From the NCBI GenBank assembly GCA_009923795.1, contig RFSU01000088.1:1-9349 (forward strand): DNA of 9,349 nt, given 5' to 3'. Source of the stretch: Sphingomonadaceae bacterium (GTDB lineage Bacteria; Pseudomonadota; Alphaproteobacteria; Sphingomonadales; Sphingomonadaceae). This document shows positions 1-7,015 of the stretch, one piece after another; the first letter of the stretch is position 1; each line of letters opens with the position of its first letter. The position numbers and the translations under genes were made by a program. Under the pieces are notes generated by a model, which saw nothing but the letters and a program-made list of their open reading frames with translations, did no database searches and was not told the origin of the DNA.

Positions 1-1379
1 CCGCCATTACCGTTGTTCAAACGGTTCACATAATAGTCACCGAGAGGGTCGGCAGATGCATTTGAACGCACATATTCAAAGAACAACTCAAAGGGGGCTT
101 TGCGCTTTGAGTTGGCATAGGACCCGCGAAGATCCAAGCTAAGCTCTGGCGTGATCTTAAATTCACCGACCAGCTGGGTGTTGGTCAGCTGCCGTTCATA
201 CCAAGCGGTCGATTGACGCATGCGATCGACCGTTGTTTGGTTCTGTCGCCCAGTTGACAAACGCGCTTGTTTCACGGTGTCGTGAATGTACAGGTTTGTC
301 CAACGGATTTTGTTGTCGCCAAACTCTAGACCAAGACCCGCGAGGCCATTGAGGACAACCCGATTTTCCGTCGTCAAGCCAAGAAAATCGGACTCAATCG
401 TAGATAGGTCGGCGCTGAGCGAGCGCTGTTGGCGTGGCTGGCGACTTTGCCATTTATTGCTGTAGCCAAGCGTCGCAATGATCCCGACGGTCGTATCGCC
501 AATATCCCAAGATTTGGCACCCGAAAGTGAGGCTGAGCCATTGAGGGGGAGATTGTTCCACCGCTGGAGCGCAGCATTGCGCGATGTGACGACTTGGCTT
601 GCAATGGCTTGGCTATCGACTGTGCCGTCGCTCAGGCGTTTGCCGCTGTCCAGAAAGGCCTGCAGCGCAGCGGGCTTATCCCGCGCACCATTGTCATAGC
701 CACTCCAGTCGGACTTGCTGCCAAAATAGGTATACCCAATTTTTCCGGTCGTTTCGCTATCGCCGGATGTTCCAAACCCAAAGGAGAGGAAAGGCTCTTT
801 GCTGACCGCTTTTGTCGTTAGGTTGATGACGCCGCCGCCAAATTCACCAGGGTAATTGGCAGAATAGCTTTTCTGCACCAACGATGAGGCAATGACGCTG
901 CTGGGAAACAGATCAAGCGGCACAACGCGCTTAAGCGGTTCCGGGCTCGGCAAGGGGGATCCATTGAGCAAGGCGAGCGAATAGCGGTCGCCGAGGCCGC
1001 GAACATACACATAACCGCTGCCAACTACGCTCAAGCCCGTCACGCGTCCTAGCGCACCGGCAATATTGCCTTCGCCCGTCCGCGCAATTTCCGCGGACGA
1101 CAGAACGCTAATGACCTGCTGTGACGCCTTCTCCAGGTTGCGGTCGCGCCGACCGGTCACAACAATCTCGCCCCCGGGGACGGAAATGTCCACTTGCTCC
1201 TCCTCAGCCGCCGCTGGCGCTGTCGGTTCAGCTTGAACAGAATTGGCCTCATTCGCGTCAGACGGAGTTGGCTCAGCAACAGGTGTTTGCTCTTGTAGCG
1301 CAGTTGCATAGGCCAAGGTTGGCGAAGACAGAGCTGTGGTCAAAAGCGCAGCGCCGACCAGCCGCGGTGAGATGGACAT
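1..1379 (-). CDS. TonB-dependent outer-membrane receptor (N-terminal 459 residues; continues past the left edge)
   Basis: Outer-membrane beta-barrel transporter that takes up a ligand using TonB/ExbBD energy; the substrate cannot be read from the sequence. The frame is open from an ATG at 1377-1379, preceded by a strong AGGGGG ribosome site, to the window edge. An N-terminal signal peptide (about residues 1-26) is followed by an Ala/Glu/Pro-rich linker (about 28-65) and a TonB-box-like EIVVTGRR (71-78). The plug domain follows (about 80-190), with YVYVRGLGDRYS (123-134), LNGSPLPSPEPLKRVVPLDL (138-157) and PGEFGGGVINLTTK (177-190), all hallmarks of TonB-dependent receptor plugs in sphingomonads. 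Barrel-like alternating aromatic strands begin after residue 195. Family members are usually 700-1000 residues, so roughly half is missing here. It lies 82 bases downstream of the lipoprotein gene on the same strand and is probably co-transcribed with it, although a hairpin lies between them. No frameshift was seen. The family call is firm; the ligand is unknown. Confidence 0.93.
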   Translation of the reverse strand, partial: MSISPRLVGAALLTTALSSPTLAYATALQEQTPVAEPTPSDANEANSVQAEPTAPAAAEEEQVDISVPGGEIVVTGRRDRNLEKASQQVISVLSSAEIARTGEGNIAGALGRVTGLSVVGSGYVYVRGLGDRYSLALLNGSPLPSPEPLKRVVPLDLFPSSVIASSLVQKSYSANYPGEFGGGVINLTTKAVSKEPFLSFGFGTSGDSETTGKIGYTYFGSKSDWSGYDNGARDKPAALQAFLDSGKRLSDGTVDSQAIASQVVTSRNAALQRWNNLPLNGSASLSGAKSWDIGDTTVGIIATLGYSNKWQSRQPRQQRSLSADLSTIESDFLGLTTENRVVLNGLAGLGLEFGDNKIRWTNLYIHDTVKQARLSTGRQNQTTVDRMRQSTAWYERQLTNTQLVGEFKITPELSLDLRGSYANSKRKAPFELFFEYVRSNASADPLGDYYVNRLNNGNG

Positions 1380-1407
1380 TTTATTTCCCCCTAGGGTCAA
1401 AGAGATG

Positions 1408-1436
1408 CGGGGGCAGCCAGTAACTGACTGCCCCCG
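1408..1436 (-). terminator. GC-rich hairpin between the lipoprotein and receptor genes (attenuator or leaky terminator)
   Basis: A perfect 9-bp inverted repeat (CGGGGGCAG at 1408-1416 and CTGCCCCCG at 1428-1436) encloses an 11-base loop, which can itself form a further 3-bp CAG/CTG stem around TAA. On the minus strand it starts 26 bases after the lipoprotein stop codon and ends 28 bases before the receptor start. The following bases (CATCTCTTTG) contain only a poor U-run. It therefore looks less like a strong intrinsic terminator than like a partial terminator or an mRNA 3'-end stabiliser that would give more lipoprotein than receptor transcript. The inverted repeat is certain; its function is inferred. 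Confidence 0.6.
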
Positions 1437-1461
1437 AGTTGGTTTTCAAAATCGTTCAGCC

Positions 1462-3057
1462 TCAGGTCGTTGGCAGCGAGGTGCAAGCCGTTGAGGTGCT
1501 GCCGAAATTGGCCGTCGCACTGTTACATGTCCAACCCGCGTACCAGGTGTCGGAGCTGTTCTGGACGGCGGCAATATAGGTTGTCTTCGTGAAATACGAG
1601 GACAGGGTCGATGCATCAAATGCCGCCACACCCGTTTCGTTGGTGCCGTTGACAAACAAGTTGGCAAGCGTCGGGGTGAAGGCATCATTGTTGCCGTTAG
1701 AGCCAGATCCAAAGAAGCCCGAGACCTGCGCGGCCGTGAAGCTGCCAGTGCCGAGGAACTTGGTTGTGTTACATTGAAGCACAACCGACCTTACCGTCAG
1801 CGATGCCGGCGTTGTTCCAGAGCCATTCATGCGAATGCACTCATTATTCGGGGCAAGCAAAACGCCGTTGACCAAAGTCGTGTCGGAGTTTCCACGGAAA
1901 AGAGCTGCCGCTTGGTCGTTCGCCTCGTTATCTGCGCTGGTTTGCGGCTGGATAGCAAGGAAGTTCGAAACCTGCAGCTTGGTGCGCGGTGTGTCAGCTT
2001 CATTGCCGTTGCTGTCGATTTCAAACAGCGCGTCGCCCTTGCCGCTGCGCGGCAGAAGCAAGGCATATTGCACGTTCATCTGAGCGCCCGTGTCGACATC
2101 CAAGCTGTCATCGTCAGCGCCTGTTGCCACATAATATTTCATGTTCACAACGCCGCCAAAAAACTCGCTGCCGTCGTCAGAGCTGTTGTGCGATTGGATA
2201 TTGTTCAACACCGTGCCAGATCCGATCGACTCGGTGGTCAGGGCCTGAAGCTCACGCCCCGCACCCAAGACGAAGCCTGAATAGCGGATTTGCACAAAGC
2301 TCATCTTGCCGCTGTTATCGGCCGAATTATTGCCGCCAAATCGAGCAAGATCTGCAGCGCCTTCTGTATCGCGTTCACACGTGCTCGCCGCAACCGTGCC
2401 AACGTTACAATCGGTTGTCGGAGCGCGACCCAAAAGCACAACGCCGCCCCATTGGCCCTGCGATGTATCATCAACAAGACCCAGAACGTTATCGCGGCTC
2501 GTGAAAACGATCGGCTTAGTGGCCGACCCAACGGCTGAAATCTTGTTGCCGCGATTGACTGCCAGCCAAGATTGTCCAGTATTGCCAAACAGGATGACGC
2601 CCGGCTCGATAGTCAGCGTAACGTTCGTATCAGCTGTCAAAGCGGTCGTGCAGCCCAGTGTGGTCGATGTGTAAGCAGCGCTAGATGTCGGCGCAGTGAA
2701 ACCGCCATCGCAGCCAACGTCGACCCGACCATTCATCGAATAAAGCAGGCCGGCAACCTTCGGCAAGGTGGTTGACGTCTTGATTGTGCGGGGCAACTGG
2801 CAAACACGCCATGTGCCCGTCGGGCCGGTGATCGTGCCAGCGTCCGTCAGGCCTTGGGGGTCAGAGATTGTCGGGCAACCGGCTGCTGCCGTGACCGTGC
2901 CGCCACCGCTTGAACTTCCACCGCCGCTTGTGCCGCTGGTCGGGTAATTGATGGTGACATTGCCACCCGAGCCAGGCGAAGCGATATCGCTCGGGCCACA
3001 GCCAGCGAGCGCGATGGCGCTGCAGCCAGCAAGGACGAAGCCTTGAAAATTCTTCAC
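1462..3057 (-). CDS. Putative outer-membrane lipoprotein with repetitive beta-rich (beta-helix-like) body, partner of the TonB receptor
   Basis: A 531-residue exported lipoprotein of unknown function. The start is set to GTG at 3055-3057, because AAGGGG lies 7 bases upstream; the in-frame TTG at 3073-3075 lies upstream of that site and is less likely. The signal peptide ends in a lipobox, LAGC (residues 17-20). A second LAGC at 9-12 comes too early in the hydrophobic stretch. The residue after Cys20 is Gly rather than Asp, which by the Lol rule favours the outer membrane. A Gly/Ser linker (about 29-54) leads to a body rich in Asn, Thr, Ser, Gly and beta-prone stretches, such as LTIEPGVILFG (148-158), KPIVFTSRDN (181-190), GQWGGVVLLGRAP (201-213), SSDDGSEFFGGVVN (292-305) and GADDDSLDVDTGA (313-325). 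These resemble proteins annotated as right-handed beta-helix or pectate-lyase-like lipoproteins. Several Cys (61, 86, 116, 136, 217, 227, 407, 429, 511, 525) could form disulfides. No catalytic motif was recognised. It heads a two-gene unit with the TonB receptor, so it may be a surface ligand-binding partner; this is inference. Confidence 0.82.
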   Translation of the reverse strand: MKNFQGFVLAGCSAIALAGCGPSDIASPGSGGNVTINYPTSGTSGGGSSSGGGTVTAAAGCPTISDPQGLTDAGTITGPTGTWRVCQLPRTIKTSTTLPKVAGLLYSMNGRVDVGCDGGFTAPTSSAAYTSTTLGCTTALTADTNVTLTIEPGVILFGNTGQSWLAVNRGNKISAVGSATKPIVFTSRDNVLGLVDDTSQGQWGGVVLLGRAPTTDCNVGTVAASTCERDTEGAADLARFGGNNSADNSGKMSFVQIRYSGFVLGAGRELQALTTESIGSGTVLNNIQSHNSSDDGSEFFGGVVNMKYYVATGADDDSLDVDTGAQMNVQYALLLPRSGKGDALFEIDSNGNEADTPRTKLQVSNFLAIQPQTSADNEANDQAAALFRGNSDTTLVNGVLLAPNNECIRMNGSGTTPASLTVRSVVLQCNTTKFLGTGSFTAAQVSGFFGSGSNGNNDAFTPTLANLFVNGTNETGVAAFDASTLSSYFTKTTYIAAVQNSSDTWYAGWTCNSATANFGSTSTACTSLPTT

Positions 3058-3114
3058 GATGTATCCCCTTAACAAAATCTTGCGGGCCAGATGATTCTGC
3101 CAACGCGCTTAGCC

Positions 3115-3159
3115 CTCTTAGGAGAGAAACATGACACTTTTTTTTCACTTATTTGACAC
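3115..3159 (-). promoter_or_regulatory. Candidate Pho box (three 7-bp half-sites, 11-bp period) with -10-like hexamer, driving the lipoprotein/receptor unit
   Basis: Read on the minus strand, half-sites GTGTCAA (3153-3159), GTGAAAA (3142-3148) and GTGTCAT (3131-3137) are separated by the A/T spacers ATAA and AAAA. This reproduces the 7-4-7-4-7 direct-repeat layout of PhoB sites (half-site consensus CTGTCAT, 11-bp period). The outer half-sites match the consensus at 5/7 and 6/7 and the middle one at only 3/7. Ten bases after the last half-site is TAAGAG (plus-strand 3115-3120), at the spacing seen between Pho box and -10 in E. coli phoA, although it matches TATAAT at only three positions. Transcription would begin near 3108, leaving a leader of about 50 bases. 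PhoB-activated promoters typically lack a good -35, and none is seen here. The A-tract raises the chance of coincidence. Confidence 0.45.
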
Positions 3160-3334
3160 GACTTTGCGCGCATCATTGCGGCAGTCGTGAACCCCATGCG
3201 CCTTCTAGCTCGTTGACGTGTAAAGGCTGCATTAAGCTGGACATATTCCAACAACAAACCCCAGTTTACCTAGTGAATTTTGGTTCTGATAGCGGAAGCC
3301 CATTCTAGGGATAGGCGACCAAAGTCTTGAAACT

Positions 3335-3348
3335 GTCATGTAAATGAC
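3335..3348. repeat. Short perfect palindrome GTCAT-GTAA-ATGAC upstream of virB1
   Basis: A 5-bp perfect inverted repeat with a 4-base centre lies 38-51 bases upstream of the virB1 start, between or overlapping the weak candidate -35 (TTGAAA) and -10 positions. The location suits an operator for the virB operon. Its left arm, extended by CT, also reads CTGTCAT, the Pho half-site consensus. A poor second half-site (AAGTCTT) lies 11 bp upstream. A palindrome this short can arise by chance. Confidence 0.25.
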
Positions 3349-3385
3349 GCAATGCGGCGCCCTCTAGTTTTTTTGGGGTATCTTG

Positions 3386-3982
3386 ATGAGTCGCAGGGGA
3401 AAATTGGCAGGTTTCGTGAGCGCGATTTGCGCGTCGCTCGTCCTGTCGCCTGCTGCGCTTGCCGATGTTCTCGAGATATCCGGCGACACGTCCGTTTGGA
3501 TCGCGCGAGGAGCAAGTGGATCGCGTCCGGTTGAGGTCGGCCGCCAGCAGGCCAACCAAAACCCCGGTGAAACCATTGCCGCGCCATCTGCAGGTCCAGC
3601 ACAATGGACGGCGCATATCGCCCGTCTCGCCGTTCGCTATGATCTGAGCCCCAGCCTGCTTGAGGCGCTGGTTTGGCAGGAAAGCCGCTGGAACCCGCAT
3701 GCCGTCTCTCCTGTTGGCGCAAAGGGATTGGCTCAACTCATGCCCGGCACTGCGCGGGACATGCAGGTGAACCCTGATGACCCTTTGGCGAATCTGGAAG
3801 GCGGCGCTCGTTACCTCCGGCTGATGCTCAACATGTTCGGCGGCGATTTGGAAAAAGCTCTGGCGGCCTATAATGCCGGGCCTGCCCGCGTGGCCAAAGC
3901 CAATGGCATCCCGCGGATCCGCGAAACCCAAAATTATGTCTCGGCCATCATGGGCCGCCTGTCCTTACCAGTCCGGAGATAA
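3386..3982 (+). CDS. virB1: VirB1-like lytic transglycosylase of the type IV secretion system
   Basis: Periplasmic muramidase-type enzyme that cleaves the glycan backbone of peptidoglycan locally so that the secretion channel can assemble. The start is ATG 3386, with GGGG 7 bases upstream; the TTG at 3383 is less likely. The 198-residue product has a signal peptide (MSRRGK then a hydrophobic core, cleavage near ALA26-D27). A linker follows, then an SLT/GH23 domain (about residues 70-190). The catalytic Glu is E99 in the WQESRWNP motif, and the domain also has the GLAQLMP motif (from residue 114) and AYNAG (161-165). It ends almost directly after the SLT domain, so the C-terminal tail that yields the secreted VirB1* peptide in Agrobacterium is absent. 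It is the first gene of the operon, and its stop abuts virB2. Generic SLT enzymes look similar; the operon context supports the VirB1 role. Confidence 0.93.
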   Translation: MSRRGKLAGFVSAICASLVLSPAALADVLEISGDTSVWIARGASGSRPVEVGRQQANQNPGETIAAPSAGPAQWTAHIARLAVRYDLSPSLLEALVWQESRWNPHAVSPVGAKGLAQLMPGTARDMQVNPDDPLANLEGGARYLRLMLNMFGGDLEKALAAYNAGPARVAKANGIPRIRETQNYVSAIMGRLSLPVRR

Positions 3983-3985
3983 ATG

Positions 3986-4288
3986 ATGTTCATGCGCCGC
4001 CTTTTCCTGTCTTTCTGCCTGGCTCTGCTGCCCGCGCAGACCGCATTTGCGCAGACTGTTAACCCGCAAGGCTCTGGCCCGATCATTTCCGCGCTCAGCT
4101 GGATGCAAGGCACATTGCTGGGCAATGTCGCAACGGCCGTTGCCGTTATGGCTGTGGCAGCGGTTGGTTTTATGATGCTGACAGGACGGATGAACTGGCG
4201 GTTCGGCGCCACGGTCATTCTGGGCTGCTTCATCTTATTTGGGGCGAGTGCGATCGTTTCCGGCATTCAAGCCGCGTCGGCTGGTTGA
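3986..4288 (+). CDS. virB2: VirB2/TrbC-family major pilin of the type IV secretion system
   Basis: Small inner-membrane prepilin that polymerises into the T4SS pilus. ATG codons occur at 3983, 3986 and 3992. GGAG (3975-3978) is 7 bases from 3986, which is therefore preferred; the ATG at 3983 immediately follows the virB1 stop. The product is 100 residues. A positively charged N-terminus (FMRR) and a hydrophobic core end at AFA22-Q23, the usual VirB2 signal-peptidase site, giving a mature pilin of about 78 residues. The mature part has two hydrophobic segments (about 45-62 and 72-92) flanking the short basic loop GRMNWRFG (about 64-71), as in VirB2/TrbC proteins. Whether it is cyclised cannot be told. 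It lies directly between the transglycosylase and virB3. Confidence 0.92.
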   Translation: MFMRRLFLSFCLALLPAQTAFAQTVNPQGSGPIISALSWMQGTLLGNVATAVAVMAVAAVGFMMLTGRMNWRFGATVILGCFILFGASAIVSGIQAASAG

Positions 4289-4297
4289 GGATTGATT

Positions 4298-4579
4298 GTG
4301 GATCTTGTTCGCCACCCGGTTCATCGCGCCCTCACCCGGCCACAGATGTTTGCGGGCGTCACTTATAGCTTCTTCATCATCAACGCAGCGGCCACCACTG
4401 AAGCCTTTTTGATCACCAAAAGTTTCCTAGCCCTGCCGATTGCGCTGCTCATTCATGCGATCGGATATATTGCCTGTCTGCGGGAACCCCGCGTCTTTGA
4501 TCTTTGGATCACGAAAGTATCGCGGACGCCGCGTGTTCGTAACTGGCAATTCTGGGGCTGCAACAGCTACGCGGCCTGA
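4298..4579 (+). CDS. virB3: VirB3 inner-membrane protein of the type IV secretion system
   Basis: Short membrane protein that associates with the VirB4 ATPase and is needed for pilus biogenesis. The preferred start is GTG 4298, because GAGG (4287-4290, overlapping the virB2 stop) lies 7 bases upstream; the TTG at 4292 would leave a spacer of one base. The 93-residue product begins with the typical VirB3 segment HPVHRALTRPQMFAGV. It has two closely spaced hydrophobic stretches (about 20-35 and 41-60), then RDP-like REPRVFDLW and a C-terminal WGCNSY motif that is common in alphaproteobacterial VirB3. It is a separate gene, not fused to VirB4 as in some systems. Confidence 0.9.
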   Translation: MDLVRHPVHRALTRPQMFAGVTYSFFIINAAATTEAFLITKSFLALPIALLIHAIGYIACLREPRVFDLWITKVSRTPRVRNWQFWGCNSYAA

Positions 4580-4594
4580 AGGAGCGCAGGCAAT

Positions 4595-7015
4595 ATGACG
4601 TTATTCTCTGGCAATAAGGGCCTTCGGTCGATGCTGAAGCGTGCAGAAGCGCTGGCAGGGGATCGGCTGCCCTATCGTGACCTACTGGATGACGATATTG
4701 TCCAGCTGGAAGATGGCGCATTGATGACGGCGCTGGTCGTCCCCGGGATCAGCTTTGAAACTGCCGATACTGTGGAGCTGAATGCGCATGCGGCAACGCG
4801 CGAAGTGTTGCTCCGCAGTGTTCTGGATGCGCGCTTCGTGCTCTACCACCATATTATTCGCCGACGCGTCAAAGTCGGGCTGGATGGAAAATATACGGAT
4901 CCTTTGGCCCAATATATTGATGATCAGTGGGAGGATCGGCTCGCCAGCGGCAGTATGTTCGTGAACGACCAGTTCATTACATTGGTCCGCCGCCCCGCAC
5001 GGGGCAAAGCTGGCTGGCCAGAACGCATATCCCGCCTGATGCAGCGCAAAGGTGCGGAAGGCCCTCAGGCCGACGCGGGCGATGTTCGCAGCTTGCGGGC
5101 GGCGGCAGGTTCTCTTGCCTCTGCTTTGGCCCCTTATGGCGCGCGGCTGCTTGGTGATTATCCGGGGCGCAGTGGTCCCTGTTCGGAACTGCTGGAATTG
5201 CTGTCTGCGATTTATAATGGAGAGATGCGGCCTGTGCGTCGGCCTGCGGCAGACACGCGGATCGGCAGCATGCTGCCCTATAAGCGGATCAGCTTTGGTC
5301 TGGACGCGCTGGAGCTTCGCGGGCCGGATGGGCCAAGCTTTGCCTCTATTTTGAGCCTGAAAGAGTATCCCGACAGCACCTCGCCTGGCTTTACCGACGC
5401 CTTAATGCGTCTGCCCTATGAAATGGTGCTGTGCGAAACCTATGCGCCAAGCGACAGGCAGGTTGCCAGGGAGAGGATCGACCTTGCGGTCCGGCGCTTG
5501 CGCTCTGCCGATGAAGAGGCGTTGGCGGAACGGCGCGAAATGCAATCTGCGCGCGACGCGCTTGGCGTGGGCGCCGTTGGGTTTGGGGATCACCATTTGT
5601 CGGTGCTCGTGCGCAGCGATCGACTGGCTGCGCTGGATGAGGCAACGGCGGCCTGTTCGGCCGCGCTGGCCGATCTTGGCGCAATTGCGGTTCGTGAGGA
5701 CGTGAATTTAGAGCCCTGTTTCTGGGGTCAATTCCCCGGCAATGAGGCCTTTCTTGTCCGGCGTGCGCTCATTTCCAGCGCCAATATGGCCTGTTTTGGG
5801 TCGCTGCATGGCTTTTCCATGGGGCAGGCCTCTGGCAATCATTGGGGAGAGGCCGTCTCGCTGTTACAAACAACCAGCGCGACTCCCTTCTTCTTCAACT
5901 TCCACCATGGTGATCTCGGCAATTTCACGGTCATCGGCCCGTCCGGCTCCGGCAAGACCGTGGTTATGAATTTTCTTGCGGCCCAAGCCCAAAAATTCAA
6001 CCCGCGCACCATCTTGTTCGATAAGGATCGTGGGGCAGAAGTCTTCGTGCGCGGCATTGGCGGGCGGTATAGCCGGATCTCCACCGGAGAGCCGAGCGGC
6101 TTTAACCCGCTGGCGCTGCCCGACACGCCGGTCAATCGCGCGTTTTTGCGGGATTGGCTGGGCGTTCTGCTGGCAGCCCAAGGCCCGGAAGAACATGCGA
6201 TCATCGCATCGGCGGTCGATGCGGCCTATGTCAATGATCCGTCCCTTCGGCGCCTCACCCATTTCCGTGAATTGCTCGCAGGCACGCGCCGTCCGCAGCC
6301 CGGAGACCTTGGCAGCCGGCTAGAGGCTTGGATTGAGGGCGGCGAATTTGGGTGGCTGTTCGATAATGCCGAAGACCAACTGGATCTGTCTTGCCCGACC
6401 CTAGGGTTCGATATGACGGCGCTTTTGGAAACGCCGCGCCTGCGCACGCCGACCATGATGTATCTCTTCCACCGGATTGAGGAACGTCTGGACGGGCAGC
6501 CAACCATGATCTTGATTGATGAAGGCTGGAAAGCGCTGGACGATGAAGTGTTTGCCGCGCGCATCCGGGATTGGCTCAAGACATTGCGTAAACGCAACGC
6601 GCTGGTCGGGTTTGCGACACAATCTGCGCGCGATGCCCTTGATAGCCGTATTTCAACGGCGCTTGTCGAACAAACGGCGACGATGATCTTCATGCCCAAT
6701 GCGCGGGCAAGACCAGAGGATTATTGCGAGGGCTTCGGCCTGACGCTGCATGAGTTGGACCTCATCCGCACTCTGCCCGCGCACAGCCGCTGCTTCCTGA
6801 TCCGCCAGCCTGACGCATCCGTTGTCGTGCGGCTTGATTTGTCGATGATGCCAGAGCTTTTGATGGTGCTGTCGGGTCGAGAGAGCATTGTTCGGCGGCT
6901 GGATGCTATTCGCACTGAAACGGGTGATGCCCCATCCGCATGGTTTGAACGCCTGACGGGCACGGCTTGGCCAGAAGGCGATATGCAGCATTACGCACAA
7001 GAGGCCGCCGAGTGA
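4595..7015 (+). CDS. virB4: VirB4 secretion ATPase
   Basis: Large cytoplasmic, membrane-associated AAA+/RecA-like ATPase that powers pilus assembly and substrate transfer. The 806-residue length is normal for VirB4. The start is ATG 4595, with AAGGAG 10 bases upstream and AGG closer. The N-terminal half is the CagE/TrbE/VirB4 domain (roughly 20-400). The ATPase half carries Walker A GPSGSGKT (448-455), Walker B MILIDEGWK (638-646, catalytic D642/E643) and the downstream FATQS motif (673-677). Other typical stretches are FFFNFHHGDLGNFTVIG just before Walker A and TATMIFMPN near residue 690. All key residues are present, so an active enzyme is expected. Its stop overlaps the virB6 GTG by four bases (GTGA), indicating coupled translation and leaving no room for virB5. 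Confidence 0.97.
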   Translation: MTLFSGNKGLRSMLKRAEALAGDRLPYRDLLDDDIVQLEDGALMTALVVPGISFETADTVELNAHAATREVLLRSVLDARFVLYHHIIRRRVKVGLDGKYTDPLAQYIDDQWEDRLASGSMFVNDQFITLVRRPARGKAGWPERISRLMQRKGAEGPQADAGDVRSLRAAAGSLASALAPYGARLLGDYPGRSGPCSELLELLSAIYNGEMRPVRRPAADTRIGSMLPYKRISFGLDALELRGPDGPSFASILSLKEYPDSTSPGFTDALMRLPYEMVLCETYAPSDRQVARERIDLAVRRLRSADEEALAERREMQSARDALGVGAVGFGDHHLSVLVRSDRLAALDEATAACSAALADLGAIAVREDVNLEPCFWGQFPGNEAFLVRRALISSANMACFGSLHGFSMGQASGNHWGEAVSLLQTTSATPFFFNFHHGDLGNFTVIGPSGSGKTVVMNFLAAQAQKFNPRTILFDKDRGAEVFVRGIGGRYSRISTGEPSGFNPLALPDTPVNRAFLRDWLGVLLAAQGPEEHAIIASAVDAAYVNDPSLRRLTHFRELLAGTRRPQPGDLGSRLEAWIEGGEFGWLFDNAEDQLDLSCPTLGFDMTALLETPRLRTPTMMYLFHRIEERLDGQPTMILIDEGWKALDDEVFAARIRDWLKTLRKRNALVGFATQSARDALDSRISTALVEQTATMIFMPNARARPEDYCEGFGLTLHELDLIRTLPAHSRCFLIRQPDASVVVRLDLSMMPELLMVLSGRESIVRRLDAIRTETGDAPSAWFERLTGTAWPEGDMQHYAQEAAE

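Larger units (their letters stand above)
3058..3385. other. Divergent intergenic region between the lipoprotein/receptor unit and the virB operon
   Basis: This 328-base stretch holds no convincing gene. It is more A/T-rich than its surroundings and must contain the promoters of both divergent units. On the lipoprotein side it carries a Pho-box-like array (3131-3159). On the virB side it carries a short palindrome (3335-3348) and a T7 run (3368-3374) just ahead of the virB1 ribosome site. A weak plus-strand promoter could be TTGAAA (3327-3332) with CAATGC (3350-3355) at 17-bp spacing, but the -10 match is poor. Short reading frames crossing the region lack ribosome sites and coding character. 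No tRNA or riboswitch fold was recognised. Confidence 0.6.

Noticed and set aside
1774..2504. Plus-strand reading frames of about 170 residues inside the lipoprotein gene
   Set aside because: They have Arg/Cys/His-rich, low-quality sequence with no recognisable motif. The minus-strand frame has a lipobox, a ribosome site and coherent beta-rich composition.
3138..3145. T8 run as a rho-independent terminator
   Set aside because: There is no GC-rich stem immediately upstream on either strand. The run is better explained as the A-rich spacer and half-site of the Pho-box-like array.
3265..3292. Plus-strand promoter made of TTTACC and a following TGATAG
   Set aside because: The -10 match is very poor, and no other support exists.
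3368..3374. T7 run as a terminator upstream of virB1
   Set aside because: No stable hairpin precedes it, and it sits directly before the virB1 ribosome site, where a terminator would silence the operon.
3305..3931. Minus-strand reading frame (208 residues) opposite virB1
   Set aside because: It is a shadow of the virB1 coding frame, which carries the complete transglycosylase motif set. The antisense product shows no domain.
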